Part shown: positions 8,775 through 17,226 of the stretch, in pieces
Numbering within the stretch: position 1 is the first letter of the stretch
Layout of the letters: each line of letters starts with the position of its first letter
NCBI RefSeq assembly: GCF_012910785.2
Contig: NZ_WTVH02000009.1
Span: 372,001-436,000 of the forward strand
DNA length: 64,000 nt
Direction: 5' to 3'
Origin: Aromatoleum buckelii
Lineage (GTDB): Bacteria; Pseudomonadota; Gammaproteobacteria; Burkholderiales; Rhodocyclaceae
Translations under genes and position numbers: made by a program
The notes under the pieces: model-generated
Told to the model about the DNA's origin: nothing
The model's database searches: none
Seen by the model: the letters and a program-made list of their open reading frames with translations, nothing else

Positions 8775-9743
8775 ATGTCCGAACTATTCAGGAATATCGA
8801 GGCGCGCACACGGCTCGCCGGCACGAACAAGCTGGAGATCCTGCTGTTCACGCTGGGGGCCGACGCGCGCACCGGCCGCCGGGAGACTTTCGGCATTAAC
8901 GTGTTCAAGGTGCGGGAAGTCATGCGCACGCCGGTCATCACCGCCGCGCCCGAGATGCCGGCGTCGGTCGAAGGGATGGTGAGCCTGCGCGGCGTACTGG
9001 TGCCCGTCGTCGATCTCGCGCGATATGCCGGCATAGGTGCCGAGGCGCGGCGCGACATCATGATCGTGACCGAATACAACGGCCACACCCAGGGTTTCCT
9101 CGTCGAGGCCGTCGATACGATCCTGCGGCTCGACTGGGCGCAGATGCGGGTTCCGCCGGACATGCTGACCGCGAACCTCGGCGGCCTGGTGACCGCCGTC
9201 ACCGAGTTGCCCGGTGAGCGGCTCGTGATGATGCTCGACGTCGAGAAAGTGCTGTCGGAAACGACGACCCAGGACGATCCGTTGTTGTTCCGCGGCATCG
9301 AACCGCTCGAGGACGCGGCGCAGACAGTCTATTTCGCCGACGACTCGTCGGTCGCGCGCAAGCAGATCGAACGCACGCTCGAAGCGCTCGGAGTGCCCTA
9401 TGTCGGATCGATCAACGGCCGGGCGGCATGGCAGGAACTGCAGAAGATCGCGCTGCATGCCGAAGCGACGGGACGCAAGGTCAGGGAACTGGTCGGTCTC
9501 GTGCTGACCGATGTCGAAATGCCCGAAATGGACGGCTACATCCTGACCAAGATGATCAAATCCGATTCGCGCTTCGACGGCATCCCGGTTCTCATGCATT
9601 CGTCGTTGTCCGGAATGTCCAACCAGCAGCTCGGGAAGTCCGTCGGGGTGGATGAATACGTCGCCAAATTCGAACCCCGGCGCCTCGCCCAGACACTGCG
9701 TCGCCTGCTGGTCGAGAGCAACGCCTCGTCGCGGGCATGCTGA
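8775..9743 (+). CDS. cheV: Chemotaxis coupling protein CheV (first copy)
   Basis: Links receptors to CheA like CheW and carries its own receiver domain, probably for adaptation or as a phosphate sink. 322 residues: CheW-like domain (about 15-165, with [15 protein letters not shown] and SLRGVLVPVVDLARY), then a receiver (about 185-310) with acidic pair YFADDSS, phospho-acceptor VLTDVEMPEMDG and the conserved lysine region VDEYVAKFEPR. ATG at 8775 after GGAGAG. A second, clearly related cheV follows 14 bp downstream. Confidence 0.92.
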   Translation: MSELFRNIEARTRLAGTNKLEILLFTLGADARTGRRETFGINVFKVREVMRTPVITAAPEMPASVEGMVSLRGVLVPVVDLARYAGIGAEARRDIMIVTEYNGHTQGFLVEAVDTILRLDWAQMRVPPDMLTANLGGLVTAVTELPGERLVMMLDVEKVLSETTTQDDPLLFRGIEPLEDAAQTVYFADDSSVARKQIERTLEALGVPYVGSINGRAAWQELQKIALHAEATGRKVRELVGLVLTDVEMPEMDGYILTKMIKSDSRFDGIPVLMHSSLSGMSNQQLGKSVGVDEYVAKFEPRRLAQTLRRLLVESNASSRAC

Positions 9744-9757
9744 GAGGGAGCACCGAT

Positions 9758-10708
9758 ATGTCGAGCTTCAATTCCGACGAGAGCGGCCTGCTGAACGTCG
9801 TCGATGGGCGCACCAACCTCGCCGGTTCGAACCGCATGGAAATCCTGCTGTTTTCGCTCGGAACCGGCGAAACCTTCGGCATCAACGTATTCAAGGTGCG
9901 CGAAGTGTGCACCGCGCCTTTCATCACGCGCACGCCGAACATGCCCATTGGCGTCGAAGGGCTGATCTCGCTGCGAGGCAACGTGATCCCGGTCCTGTCG
10001 CTGGCGAAGATCCTCGGCCTTGCCCAGCCCGGCGCGCCGCTCGGCGGATCGATGATGGTGACCGAATACAGCAAGCGCACGCTCGGGTTCCTCGTCGACA
10101 GCGTGGATCGCATCATTCGTGTCGAATGGGACAAGGTCCGGGCGCCGGACAACATTTCGAGCAATGTGCAAAGCTACATCACCGCGATCACCGAGTTGCC
10201 CGATGGCAAGCTCGTTTCGATCGTCGACGTCGAGACGGTGCTGGCGACGACGTTCGGCGACGCAGTGGTCGGGAACATCGCGCCGATCGCCGGCGGCCAC
10301 GAATACGACATTTTCTTCGTCGACGACTCGGGGGTGGCGCGGCGCAAGATCGCCGAGGTGCTCGACAAGCTCGGCGTCAAGCACAAGCATGCGATTAACG
10401 GGCTCGAAGCCTGGACGCGACTGCAGGGCATCGCGGGCCACGCGCAGCAGTGCGGGCGCCAAGTCGGGGAAGAACTCGATCTCATCCTGGTCGATGCCGA
10501 AATGCCGGAGATGGACGGCTATGTGCTGACGCGCAACATCAAGGCCGATCCGCGCTTCAACGGCATTCCCGTCGTCATGCATTCGTCGTTATCGTCGGAA
10601 GCGAATCGTGCTATGGGAAAACAGGTAGGCGTCGATGCATACGTGGCAAAATTCGACGCTGACGCGCTGGCCGATACGCTGCGCCCGCTGTTGTCGAAGG
10701 GGCACTAG
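9758..10708 (+). CDS. cheV: Chemotaxis coupling protein CheV (second copy)
   Basis: Second CheW-receiver fusion, 316 residues, same architecture as the gene before it: [15 protein letters not shown] and [15 protein letters not shown] in the CheW half, [26 protein letters not shown] and [11 protein letters not shown] in the receiver. Start chosen at the ATG at 9758 with GGGAG seven bases upstream; an in-frame start at 9737 would overlap the preceding gene. Tandem duplication with divergence is likely. No cheW gene lies in the window, so the two CheV proteins may serve as couplers for this CheA. Confidence 0.92.
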   Translation: MSSFNSDESGLLNVVDGRTNLAGSNRMEILLFSLGTGETFGINVFKVREVCTAPFITRTPNMPIGVEGLISLRGNVIPVLSLAKILGLAQPGAPLGGSMMVTEYSKRTLGFLVDSVDRIIRVEWDKVRAPDNISSNVQSYITAITELPDGKLVSIVDVETVLATTFGDAVVGNIAPIAGGHEYDIFFVDDSGVARRKIAEVLDKLGVKHKHAINGLEAWTRLQGIAGHAQQCGRQVGEELDLILVDAEMPEMDGYVLTRNIKADPRFNGIPVVMHSSLSSEANRAMGKQVGVDAYVAKFDADALADTLRPLLSKGH

Positions 10709-10743
10709 GCAGGGCCGGCTGCGAGACGAATACGGAGAACAGG

Positions 10744-11145
10744 ATGTCCGACCCCAAGATGAAATTTCTCGTCGTCGACGATTTTTCGACGATGCGCCGC
10801 ATCGTGCGCAACCTCCTGAAGGAACTCGGATTCACGAACGTGGACGAGGCCGAGGACGGTGCGGTCGCGCTGCAGAAGCTCAACAGTTCGTCGTTCGACT
10901 TCGTCGTCACCGACTGGAACATGCCCAACATGGATGGTCTGACGCTGCTGCAGACGATCCGGCAGACGCCCCACCTGCGGCACCTGCCGGTGCTGATGGT
11001 CACCGCCGAAGCGAAAAAGGAAAACATCATCGCGGCGGCACAGGCAGGTGCGAGCGGCTACATCGTGAAACCGTTCACCGCGGCGACGATGGCGGAAAAG
11101 CTCGAAAAGATCTTCGAAAAAATTGGCAAGAAAGCGGTTGCCTGA
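10744..11145 (+). CDS. cheY: Chemotaxis response regulator CheY
   Basis: Single-domain response regulator; when phosphorylated by CheA it binds the flagellar switch FliM. 133 residues with every functional residue at its textbook number: Asp12, Asp13, phospho-acceptor Asp57 ([10 protein letters not shown]), Thr87 and Lys109. ATG at 10744. cheZ follows 33 bp downstream. Confidence 0.96.
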   Translation: MSDPKMKFLVVDDFSTMRRIVRNLLKELGFTNVDEAEDGAVALQKLNSSSFDFVVTDWNMPNMDGLTLLQTIRQTPHLRHLPVLMVTAEAKKENIIAAAQAGASGYIVKPFTAATMAEKLEKIFEKIGKKAVA

Positions 11146-11178
11146 ATGGCGCCGGCTGAACGAATAGGGAATCCGATA

Positions 11179-12027
11179 ATGGCGAAAAAGCTGAAGCTCG
11201 ACGAGACCGGTGATTCTGACGATCTGCAAGCCTTGTTCGACAGCATCGCATCCGGTCCGGCGAAATCGGAGTTCAAGGTCGTTGCCGATCCCGGCGGATC
11301 GAGCGGTGACGACGACGAACTGCAGTCCCTGTTCGATGCGGTCGCCGCGCAGTTCGATGCTGCCGCCAGCTGCGAGTCGTCCGTAGAAAAAATCCACTCG
11401 TCGTCTGCACTTCCCGAACACAGCTGTGATGCCGTGTTTACGCGGATTGGACAGATGACGCGTCAGGTGCACAACACGCTGCGCGGGCTCGGTTCGGACG
11501 GCCTGCTCCAGGACGCCGTGCAGGCGATCCCGGACGCCCGCGAGCGGCTCAGCTATATCGCGCAAATGACCGAACAGGCGGCAAGCCGGGTGTTGAACGC
11601 GACCGACATCGCACAGCCGATCCAGAACCGGATGCACGCCGATGCGCGAAACCTCGAGGCGCAGTGGGACCGGCTGTTCGCGAACGAACTGTCGGTCGAC
11701 GAGTTCAAGGCGCTGTCGGGCAGCACGCGGGATTTTCTCGGCGAAGTCGTCAGGAGCAGCCGGGCGACGAACGAACAGCTGATGGAAATCATGATGGCCC
11801 AGGATTTCCAGGACCTGACCGGGCAGGTCATCAAGAAGGTCGTCGATCTTGCGCAGAAACTCGAAACCGAACTGCTCCAGGTGTTGCTCGAGGTGACGCC
11901 GCCACAGATGCGGGGCGACCGGCACGGCAATCTCCTCAACGGCCCGGTGATCAGTTCCGCGGGGCGCGACGACGTCGTGACGACCCAGGAGCAGGTCGAC
12001 GATCTGCTCGACAGCCTCGGCTTCTGA
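11179..12027 (+). CDS. cheZ: CheY-phosphate phosphatase CheZ
   Basis: Speeds loss of phosphate from CheY-P. 282 residues, mostly helical. The active-site helix is recognisable as MMAQDFQDLTGQVIKKV, with the catalytic glutamine near its centre. The C-terminal end EQVDDLLDSLGF is the CheY-binding tail typical of the family. The start is the ATG at 11179 with AGGGA eight bases upstream; an ATG at 11146 directly after cheY is less likely. The N-terminal 65 residues are acidic and less conserved. Confidence 0.93.
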   Translation: MAKKLKLDETGDSDDLQALFDSIASGPAKSEFKVVADPGGSSGDDDELQSLFDAVAAQFDAAASCESSVEKIHSSSALPEHSCDAVFTRIGQMTRQVHNTLRGLGSDGLLQDAVQAIPDARERLSYIAQMTEQAASRVLNATDIAQPIQNRMHADARNLEAQWDRLFANELSVDEFKALSGSTRDFLGEVVRSSRATNEQLMEIMMAQDFQDLTGQVIKKVVDLAQKLETELLQVLLEVTPPQMRGDRHGNLLNGPVISSAGRDDVVTTQEQVDDLLDSLGF

Positions 12028-12072
12028 ACATCAAAGGGGACGGCGGGCAACCGCCGTTTGATGCGGCGACAG

Positions 12073-12090
12073 GCCGCGCCGCGGCTTTTT
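12073..12090 (+). terminator. Weak hairpin terminator between cheZ and cheA
   Basis: GCCGC - GCC - GCGGC followed by five T. The stem is only five bp with a 3-nt loop, so termination would be partial; it may lower cheA relative to cheYZ. Confidence 0.35.
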
Positions 12091-12126
12091 CGTCCCGGCA
12101 GTCTGCAACGATAATGCGAGAACGTC

Positions 12127-14013
12127 ATGAGTGACTTCGCGGGAATGGAAGATCTCCTGCAGGATTTCCTGATCGAGGCCGGGGACTTGCTGTCCGGCGT
12201 CGATAACAAGCTCGTCGATCTGGAGCGCGCACCCGACGACCGCGGCTTGCTCAATGAGATATTCCGCGGCTTTCACACGATCAAGGGCGGAGCCGGTTTC
12301 CTCAATGCTGCCGAACTGGTGACGCTGTGCCACCTGACCGAGAACCTGTTCGACAATCTTCGCACTGCTGCGGTGCAGGTCACGCCCGAAGTCATGGACG
12401 TGATCCTCGAAGCCACGGGAACCGTGCGGACGATGTTTTCGCACCTCGAACATAACACCCGGCCCGCTCCCGCGGAGCCGGAGCTGATTGCGCGCTTGAA
12501 GCAGGCGATCGCAGGAGAGCTTTCGGCGGCGACGCCGCGGGGGCCCGCTGTCGAGCCGGTGCCTGCGGAGCGGGCGGACGTCCTGCAGCGCGGGGAGCCG
12601 GACTGGGAAGCGCTGCACGGCGCGCTCACCGGCTCGCCGGCTCGTATGGCGGCGGCAGTCAAGCAGGCGGTGACCGTTCCCGCGCAGCCGGCCCGGCCGC
12701 CGGAGGAAGTCATCCAGGCCGCGATCGGACGGCGCGGGAACGACAAGCCTGATGCTGCCGCAGCGCTGGCCGGGCGGCGCGACATCGAGAGGCAGCGCGA
12801 CAACTCGATTCGCGTCGACACCACCCGGCTCGACCAGGTGCTCAACCTGTCGGGGGAGATCGGCCTGACGAAAAACCGACTCAACGCGCTACGCAGCGAC
12901 ATCCTGAGCGGGCGCAACGACACCGAGACGCTGCATTCGCTCGACCTCGCAGTCAGCCAGCTCGACCTGCTCGTCTCGGACCTGCAGAACGCGGTGATGA
13001 AAACCCGCATGCAGCCGGTCGGCCGGCTGTTCCAGAAATATCCGCGAATCGCGCGCGATCTTGCGCGGAACCTGGGCAAGGACGTCGAACTGCTGCTCGA
13101 CGGCGAGGAAACCGAAATCGACAAGACGATGATCGAGGATTTGGCCGATCCGATCATCCATCTGATCCGCAACGCCGTCGACCATGGCGTCGAGGATCCG
13201 GCTGAACGCATCGCCAACGGCAAGCCGGAAAAGTCGGTGGTGCGGCTCGAAGCGCGCCAGGAGGGCGATCACATCATCCTGCTCGTCGCCGACGACGGGC
13301 GCGGCATGAACCCCGAGCGACTGCGCGCGAAGGCACTGGAGAAGGGGCTCATCACCGATGAGGAATCGAACGCGATGGACGAGCGCCAGAGTTTCAACCT
13401 GGTGTTCCTGCCCGGATTCTCGATGGCGTCGCAGGTGTCCGACGTTTCGGGGCGCGGAGTCGGGATGGACGTCGTGCGGACGAACATCCAGAAGCTCAAC
13501 GGCAGCATCGAGATCAAGTCGCAGCTCGGCAAAGGCACGACGTTCGTCATCAGCCTGCCGCTGACGCTGGCGATCCTGCCGGTCCTGCTGGTGCGGCTGG
13601 GCGAGCAGCCGTTCGCGGTGCCGTTGTCGATGGTCAGGGAAATCCTGCCGATCGACATGCGCGAAGTCCAGGAAGTGGGCGGGCGCGCGACGATGGTGGT
13701 GCGCGGAGAAGTGCTGCCGATCCTGCCGTTGGCCGGCATGCTGGGCTGGCCGCTCGAACGCCCGCCCGGCTACGGCGTGCTCATGCAGGCTGCGGAACTG
13801 TCTTTCATCCTCGCGATCGACAGCTTCGCCGGCCGCGAAGACGCGGTCATCAAGTCGCTCGACGATTTCAGGCCGAAAGGTGTCGCCGGCGTGACGACGC
13901 TTTCGAACGGCCAGATCGTGCTGATCCTCGACATGAAGGAACTGCTTGGCGGTTCCGGGGATTTCCGCGGCATGGCCCGTCTGGCGCTGACCCCGCAGCA
14001 CGCCGCGGCCTGA
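12127..14013 (+). CDS. cheA: Chemotaxis histidine kinase CheA
   Basis: Autophosphorylates under control of receptors and passes phosphate to CheY. 628 residues. P1/Hpt domain with phospho-histidine His50 in FHTIKGGAGF; dimerisation segment about 230-300 (NLSGEIGLTKNRLNALRSD); kinase ATP site with N-box HLIRNAVDHG, DDGRGMNPE and GRGVGMDVV; CheW-like regulatory domain in the last 150 residues. Residues roughly 110-215 are alanine/proline-rich, and I see no P2 (CheY-docking) domain there, so this is a short CheA. ATG at 12127. Confidence 0.94.
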   Translation: MSDFAGMEDLLQDFLIEAGDLLSGVDNKLVDLERAPDDRGLLNEIFRGFHTIKGGAGFLNAAELVTLCHLTENLFDNLRTAAVQVTPEVMDVILEATGTVRTMFSHLEHNTRPAPAEPELIARLKQAIAGELSAATPRGPAVEPVPAERADVLQRGEPDWEALHGALTGSPARMAAAVKQAVTVPAQPARPPEEVIQAAIGRRGNDKPDAAAALAGRRDIERQRDNSIRVDTTRLDQVLNLSGEIGLTKNRLNALRSDILSGRNDTETLHSLDLAVSQLDLLVSDLQNAVMKTRMQPVGRLFQKYPRIARDLARNLGKDVELLLDGEETEIDKTMIEDLADPIIHLIRNAVDHGVEDPAERIANGKPEKSVVRLEARQEGDHIILLVADDGRGMNPERLRAKALEKGLITDEESNAMDERQSFNLVFLPGFSMASQVSDVSGRGVGMDVVRTNIQKLNGSIEIKSQLGKGTTFVISLPLTLAILPVLLVRLGEQPFAVPLSMVREILPIDMREVQEVGGRATMVVRGEVLPILPLAGMLGWPLERPPGYGVLMQAAELSFILAIDSFAGREDAVIKSLDDFRPKGVAGVTTLSNGQIVLILDMKELLGGSGDFRGMARLALTPQHAAA

Positions 14014-14138
14014 GCGGGGCCCGTTTGTCGCCCGCGCGGCCACACGCGCAGGCGCTACGCCGCTGCGCTTGCGTCACCCCCTCCTGCTGCCTACGATGAA
14101 ATGTGCATGGCCGTCGCCGTGCCGCGGGGAGGGGCGTC

Positions 14139-14471
14139 ATGGCCGGCTTCGATTTCGGGTACTGGAGCAGTCTCGCGAAGCGGGATCCGCAAGCGTTCTT
14201 TCGCGCTCGCTCCGAAGCCATCGAACAGTTCATCGCAGCCCATCCGGCGGCCGAACGCGGCCGGCTACGGGCGCTTCAGGGCAGGATCGACTGCATCCGG
14301 GCGAGCGCCGGCAGCCCGATGCGGGCCACCCGACTGCTGGGCGCGATGATGACGGAGCGGCTGGAACTGCTCCAGTTGCAATGCGAGCGGCTGCGGGCGC
14401 TCGGCGAAGTACCGAAAGCGGGGCGGCCAGAAGCCGGGGCGAACGGCCGCCGCCCGAAGCTCAGGCAGTGA
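14139..14471 (+). CDS. DUF3135 family protein
   Basis: Function unknown. The 110-residue protein resembles the DUF3135 family: FDFGYWSSLAKRDPQAFF near the start, RLRALQGRID in the middle and a MMTERLELLQLQCERL helix. No signal peptide or membrane segment. The ATG at 14139 follows GGGAGGGG. It lies in the same direction 125 bp after cheA and may be the last gene of that transcript, but nothing ties it to chemotaxis. Its 3' end overlaps the convergent transaldolase by 11 bp. Confidence 0.7.
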   Translation: MAGFDFGYWSSLAKRDPQAFFRARSEAIEQFIAAHPAAERGRLRALQGRIDCIRASAGSPMRATRLLGAMMTERLELLQLQCERLRALGEVPKAGRPEAGANGRRPKLRQ

Positions 14472-15540
14472 GCTCGAGAAGTCCGGCAAAGGCTTCTTCG
14501 AACTGACGCAGTCCTTCGTCCTGCAGGCGCTTTCCCACCGCCGTCATGTCGATGCCGCGCCTTTCCAGTGCAGCGAACTGCGCCCGCGCCGCCTCCACAT
14601 CCCGCTCCAGCGTGCGGGCGACCGTGCCGTGGTCGCGCAGCGCGGCGAGCGTCGCGTCGGGCAGCGTGTTGACCGTCTCCGGTCCGATCAGCGGTTCGAC
14701 GTACATGAGGTCGCTGTAAATCGGGTTCTTCGTCCCGGTGCTCGCCCAAAGCATGAATTGCGGCCGCGCGCCGGCGTTGCGCAGGCTGGCGAACGCGGCA
14801 CCGTGGAAGCGTTCGCGATAACGCTGGTACGCGAGCTTCGCCATCGCGACCGCGGATTTTCCGCGCAGCGCGAGTGCCGCGTCGCTGCCGATCTCGTCGA
14901 GCTGCTTGTCGAGCAGCGTGTCCACGCGGCTCAGAAACAGGCTCGCGACCGACATCACGCGCCCGACATCGCCTCCCGCCTGCTGCCAGGCCGCGAGTCC
15001 ACGCAAGTAGGCTTCGGCAACCGCGTCGACATGCGCCAGCGAGAACATCAGCGTGACGTTCACGCTCACTCCGTGTCCGGTCAGCTGCTCGATGGCTTCG
15101 AGGCCGGCGGGGGTCGCGGGAACCTTGATCAGCACGTTGTCGCGCCCGACTGCGTCCTTCAGCCGCAGCCCGGCGGCGACGGTCCGCGCCGAATCATGCG
15201 CGAGCGCCGGGGAAACTTCGAGACTCACGTAGCCGGCATTGCCGCGGCTCTCGTCGAACACCGGGCGCAGCAGGTCGCAGGCGCGCTGCACGTCCGGGAT
15301 CACGAGCCGCTCGTAGCGGGTTTCGGCGTCGAGCGCTTCGTCTTTGAGACGGGCGAGATCTTCTTCGTAGTAGCGCCCGCCCGCGATCGCCTTGTGGAAG
15401 ATCGCCGGATTGGTCGTGACGCCGGCAAGGCCGTCCGCGGCGATCAGCCGGGCGAGGTGCCCTTCGTTGAGAAGCGTGCGGGAAAGATTGTCGAGCCAGA
15501 CCTGCTGGCCTTCGGCGCGTACGCGGAGCAGAGGATTCAT
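14461..15540 (-). CDS. tal: Transaldolase
   Basis: Transfers dihydroxyacetone between sugar phosphates in the non-oxidative pentose phosphate pathway. 359 residues, the long bacterial type. The Schiff-base lysine is in NVLIKVPATPAGL; the N-terminal GVTTNPAIFHKAI and the central SLFLSRVDTLLD are family signatures. Start at the ATG at 15540 (MNPLLRVRAEGQQVWLD); 12 further in-frame codons upstream are not family-like. Convergent with the DUF3135 gene. Confidence 0.93.
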   Translation of the reverse strand: MNPLLRVRAEGQQVWLDNLSRTLLNEGHLARLIAADGLAGVTTNPAIFHKAIAGGRYYEEDLARLKDEALDAETRYERLVIPDVQRACDLLRPVFDESRGNAGYVSLEVSPALAHDSARTVAAGLRLKDAVGRDNVLIKVPATPAGLEAIEQLTGHGVSVNVTLMFSLAHVDAVAEAYLRGLAAWQQAGGDVGRVMSVASLFLSRVDTLLDKQLDEIGSDAALALRGKSAVAMAKLAYQRYRERFHGAAFASLRNAGARPQFMLWASTGTKNPIYSDLMYVEPLIGPETVNTLPDATLAALRDHGTVARTLERDVEAARAQFAALERRGIDMTAVGKRLQDEGLRQFEEAFAGLLELTA

Positions 15541-15727
15541 GGGATGGCTGCGGGGAGGAGTTGCTCGAAGATTCATTGTGCTATGAATCGCCGGTCGCCG
15601 AAAGCTTGCGCGCGGCCCGCGCCGGGCCTCGTCTGACGGCCTCGGGACGGGGCACCATCGCGCGGTTCCGGCAGTCGACCGCCGCCATTCACCCGTGTTC
15701 CCGGCAAAGGCGGTCGGGCCGGAGCGT

Positions 15728-16705
15728 TCAGATCGCGACGCCCGAAGCGTCGAAAAGGCCTTCGAACAGGATCGAGCTGAGGTAGCGCTCGCCCGAGTCC
15801 GGCAGCACCACGACGATCGTCTTGCCGGCGTTCTCCGGGCGCTGGGCGATGCGCGCCGCTACCGCCACCGCGGCGCCGCACGAGATGCCGGACAGGATGC
15901 CTTCCTCGCGCGCGAGCCGGCGTGCGTAGAGAACCGCGTCTTCGTTGCTGACCGTCTCGACGGCATCGATCAGCGACAGGTCGAGCACTTTCGGCACGAA
16001 GCCGGCGCCGAGTCCCTGGATCTTGTGCGGCCCCGGTTTGAGCGGTTCTCCGGCGCGCGTTTGCGTCAGCACCGGGCTGGCTTCCGGTTCGACGGCGACC
16101 GAAACGATCGCCTTGCCGCGCGTCTCCTTGAAGTAACGCGACACGCCCGTGATCGTCCCGCCGGTACCGACGCCGGAAATGAAGATATCGACGTTGCCGT
16201 CGGTGTCGTTCCAGATCTCCGGGCCCGTCGTCGACGCGTGGATCGCCGGATTGGCGGGGTTGTTGAACTGTTGCAGCAGCACGTAGCGACCCGGGTCGGA
16301 TGCGGCGATTTCCTCGGCTTTCGCGATCGCGCCGTTCATGCCCTTGGCACCTTCGGTCAGCACCAGTTTCGCCCCGTATGCGACGAGGAGCTTGCGACGC
16401 TCGACGCTCATCGTCTCGGGCATCGTCAGCGTGATCGGGAGGCCGCGCGCGGCGGCGACGAACGCCAGCGCGATGCCGGTGTTGCCGCTCGTCGGCTCGA
16501 CTATTTCCTTGCCGGGACCGAGCAGGCCGCGTTGCTCGGCGTCCCAGATCATCGCGGCGCCGATACGGCACTTCACCGAATAGGCGGGGTTGCGGCCTTC
16601 GATTTTCGCAAGGACAGTCGCCGCGGCGCCGTCGGTGACGCGATTCAGTTTGACTAGCGGCGTCTTGCCGATCGACAAGGCGTTGTCGGAATACCAGTTC
16701 GACAT
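15728..16705 (-). CDS. cysK: Cysteine synthase A (O-acetylserine sulfhydrylase)
   Basis: PLP enzyme forming cysteine from O-acetylserine and sulfide. 325 residues. PLP lysine at position 45 in [13 protein letters not shown]; the substrate loop TSGNTGIAL and the phosphate cup [10 protein letters not shown] are intact. The C-terminus [13 protein letters not shown] resembles CysK, not CysM. ATG at 16705. It is monocistronic as far as can be seen. Confidence 0.92.
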   Translation of the reverse strand: MSNWYSDNALSIGKTPLVKLNRVTDGAAATVLAKIEGRNPAYSVKCRIGAAMIWDAEQRGLLGPGKEIVEPTSGNTGIALAFVAAARGLPITLTMPETMSVERRKLLVAYGAKLVLTEGAKGMNGAIAKAEEIAASDPGRYVLLQQFNNPANPAIHASTTGPEIWNDTDGNVDIFISGVGTGGTITGVSRYFKETRGKAIVSVAVEPEASPVLTQTRAGEPLKPGPHKIQGLGAGFVPKVLDLSLIDAVETVSNEDAVLYARRLAREEGILSGISCGAAVAVAARIAQRPENAGKTIVVVLPDSGERYLSSILFEGLFDASGVAI

Positions 16706-16935
16706 AATCGGGCTCCATGAAAGAGTGGAATGAATGCTCTCGGCACCGGTCCGTCCGGGGCGCGAGGTCGAAGATACGACTCGACGAATGAACGAGGGCA
16801 GCTACGGACAGGAAGATTACGACAGTCGGCGCCGGTTTAGCGAAGAACCTCTTCGATGACTCGTGAGTGCGAAGCATGTGCGCCGGAAGGGGCTCGCGGG
16901 CGCGTCCCCCTGCTTCGGGCACCGCGATCGCGGCG

Positions 16936-16963
16936 CGAAGTGTTTCACGAACGAAACACTTCG
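16936..16963. repeat. Perfect 11-bp inverted repeat, possible activator site
   Basis: CGAAGTGTTTC - ACGAAC - GAAACACTTCG: perfect 11-bp arms with a 6-bp centre. It lies about 190 bp upstream of the sigma-54 promoter at 17154, a typical distance for an enhancer-binding protein site. The candidate protein is the sigma-54 activator encoded at 22218-23558. Binding is inference. Confidence 0.55.
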
Positions 16964-16977
16964 TTATCGCCCAGGCT

Positions 16978-17043
16978 GGCGCAAAAAACCCGGCCGTACA
17001 AGGGCTTGGCTCTGAATCGGGCGAAAGCGCCGGGTTTTGCGCC
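16978..17043. repeat. Long imperfect inverted repeat
   Basis: GGCGCAAAAAACCCGGC (16978-16994) pairs with GCCGGGTTTTGCGCC (17029-17043) apart from two extra A residues; the spacer is 34 bp. It lies about 110 bp before the sigma-54 promoter. It could be a second regulatory site or the terminator of an unseen small RNA; nothing decides. Confidence 0.45.
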
Positions 17044-17153
17044 GGTCGAGTTGTACAACCATTGAACAGTCAGGCTGGCGTTTCGCCGGGACCGATGCCG
17101 CTGCGACAAAAAAATTCACGTTCAATCAGCTATTTGGCTTGTCTGCACATCGA

Positions 17154-17168
17154 TGGCACAGCTCTTGC
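17154..17168 (+). promoter_or_regulatory. Sigma-54 promoter of the amyloid-like operon
   Basis: TGGCAC - AGCTC - TTGC: exact -24 and -12 elements with the required GG-N10-GC spacing. Expected transcription start is near 17180, leaving a 47-nt leader with GAAGGGGAAG before the ATG at 17227. A sigma-54 activator gene sits at the other end of the locus. Confidence 0.8.
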
Positions 17169-17226
17169 GCAGTGTCCGCACCGGGCCTGGCATGGGGCTG
17201 GCCCTGGCTCTCGAAGGGGAAGTGCA

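Larger units (their letters stand above)
16706..17226. other. 521-bp non-coding regulatory interval
   Basis: No credible gene. It holds the upstream region of cysK (minus) and, for the forward amyloid-like operon, two inverted repeats (16936-16963 and 16978-17043) and a sigma-54 promoter (17154-17168). The short open frames here have no ribosome site or recognisable product. Confidence 0.7.

Noticed and set aside
17187-17202. Second sigma-54-like element (CTGGCATGGGGCTGGC)
   Set aside because: Spacing fits, but the -12 half is poor and it would leave a leader of about 13 nt; the site at 17154-17168 is much better.
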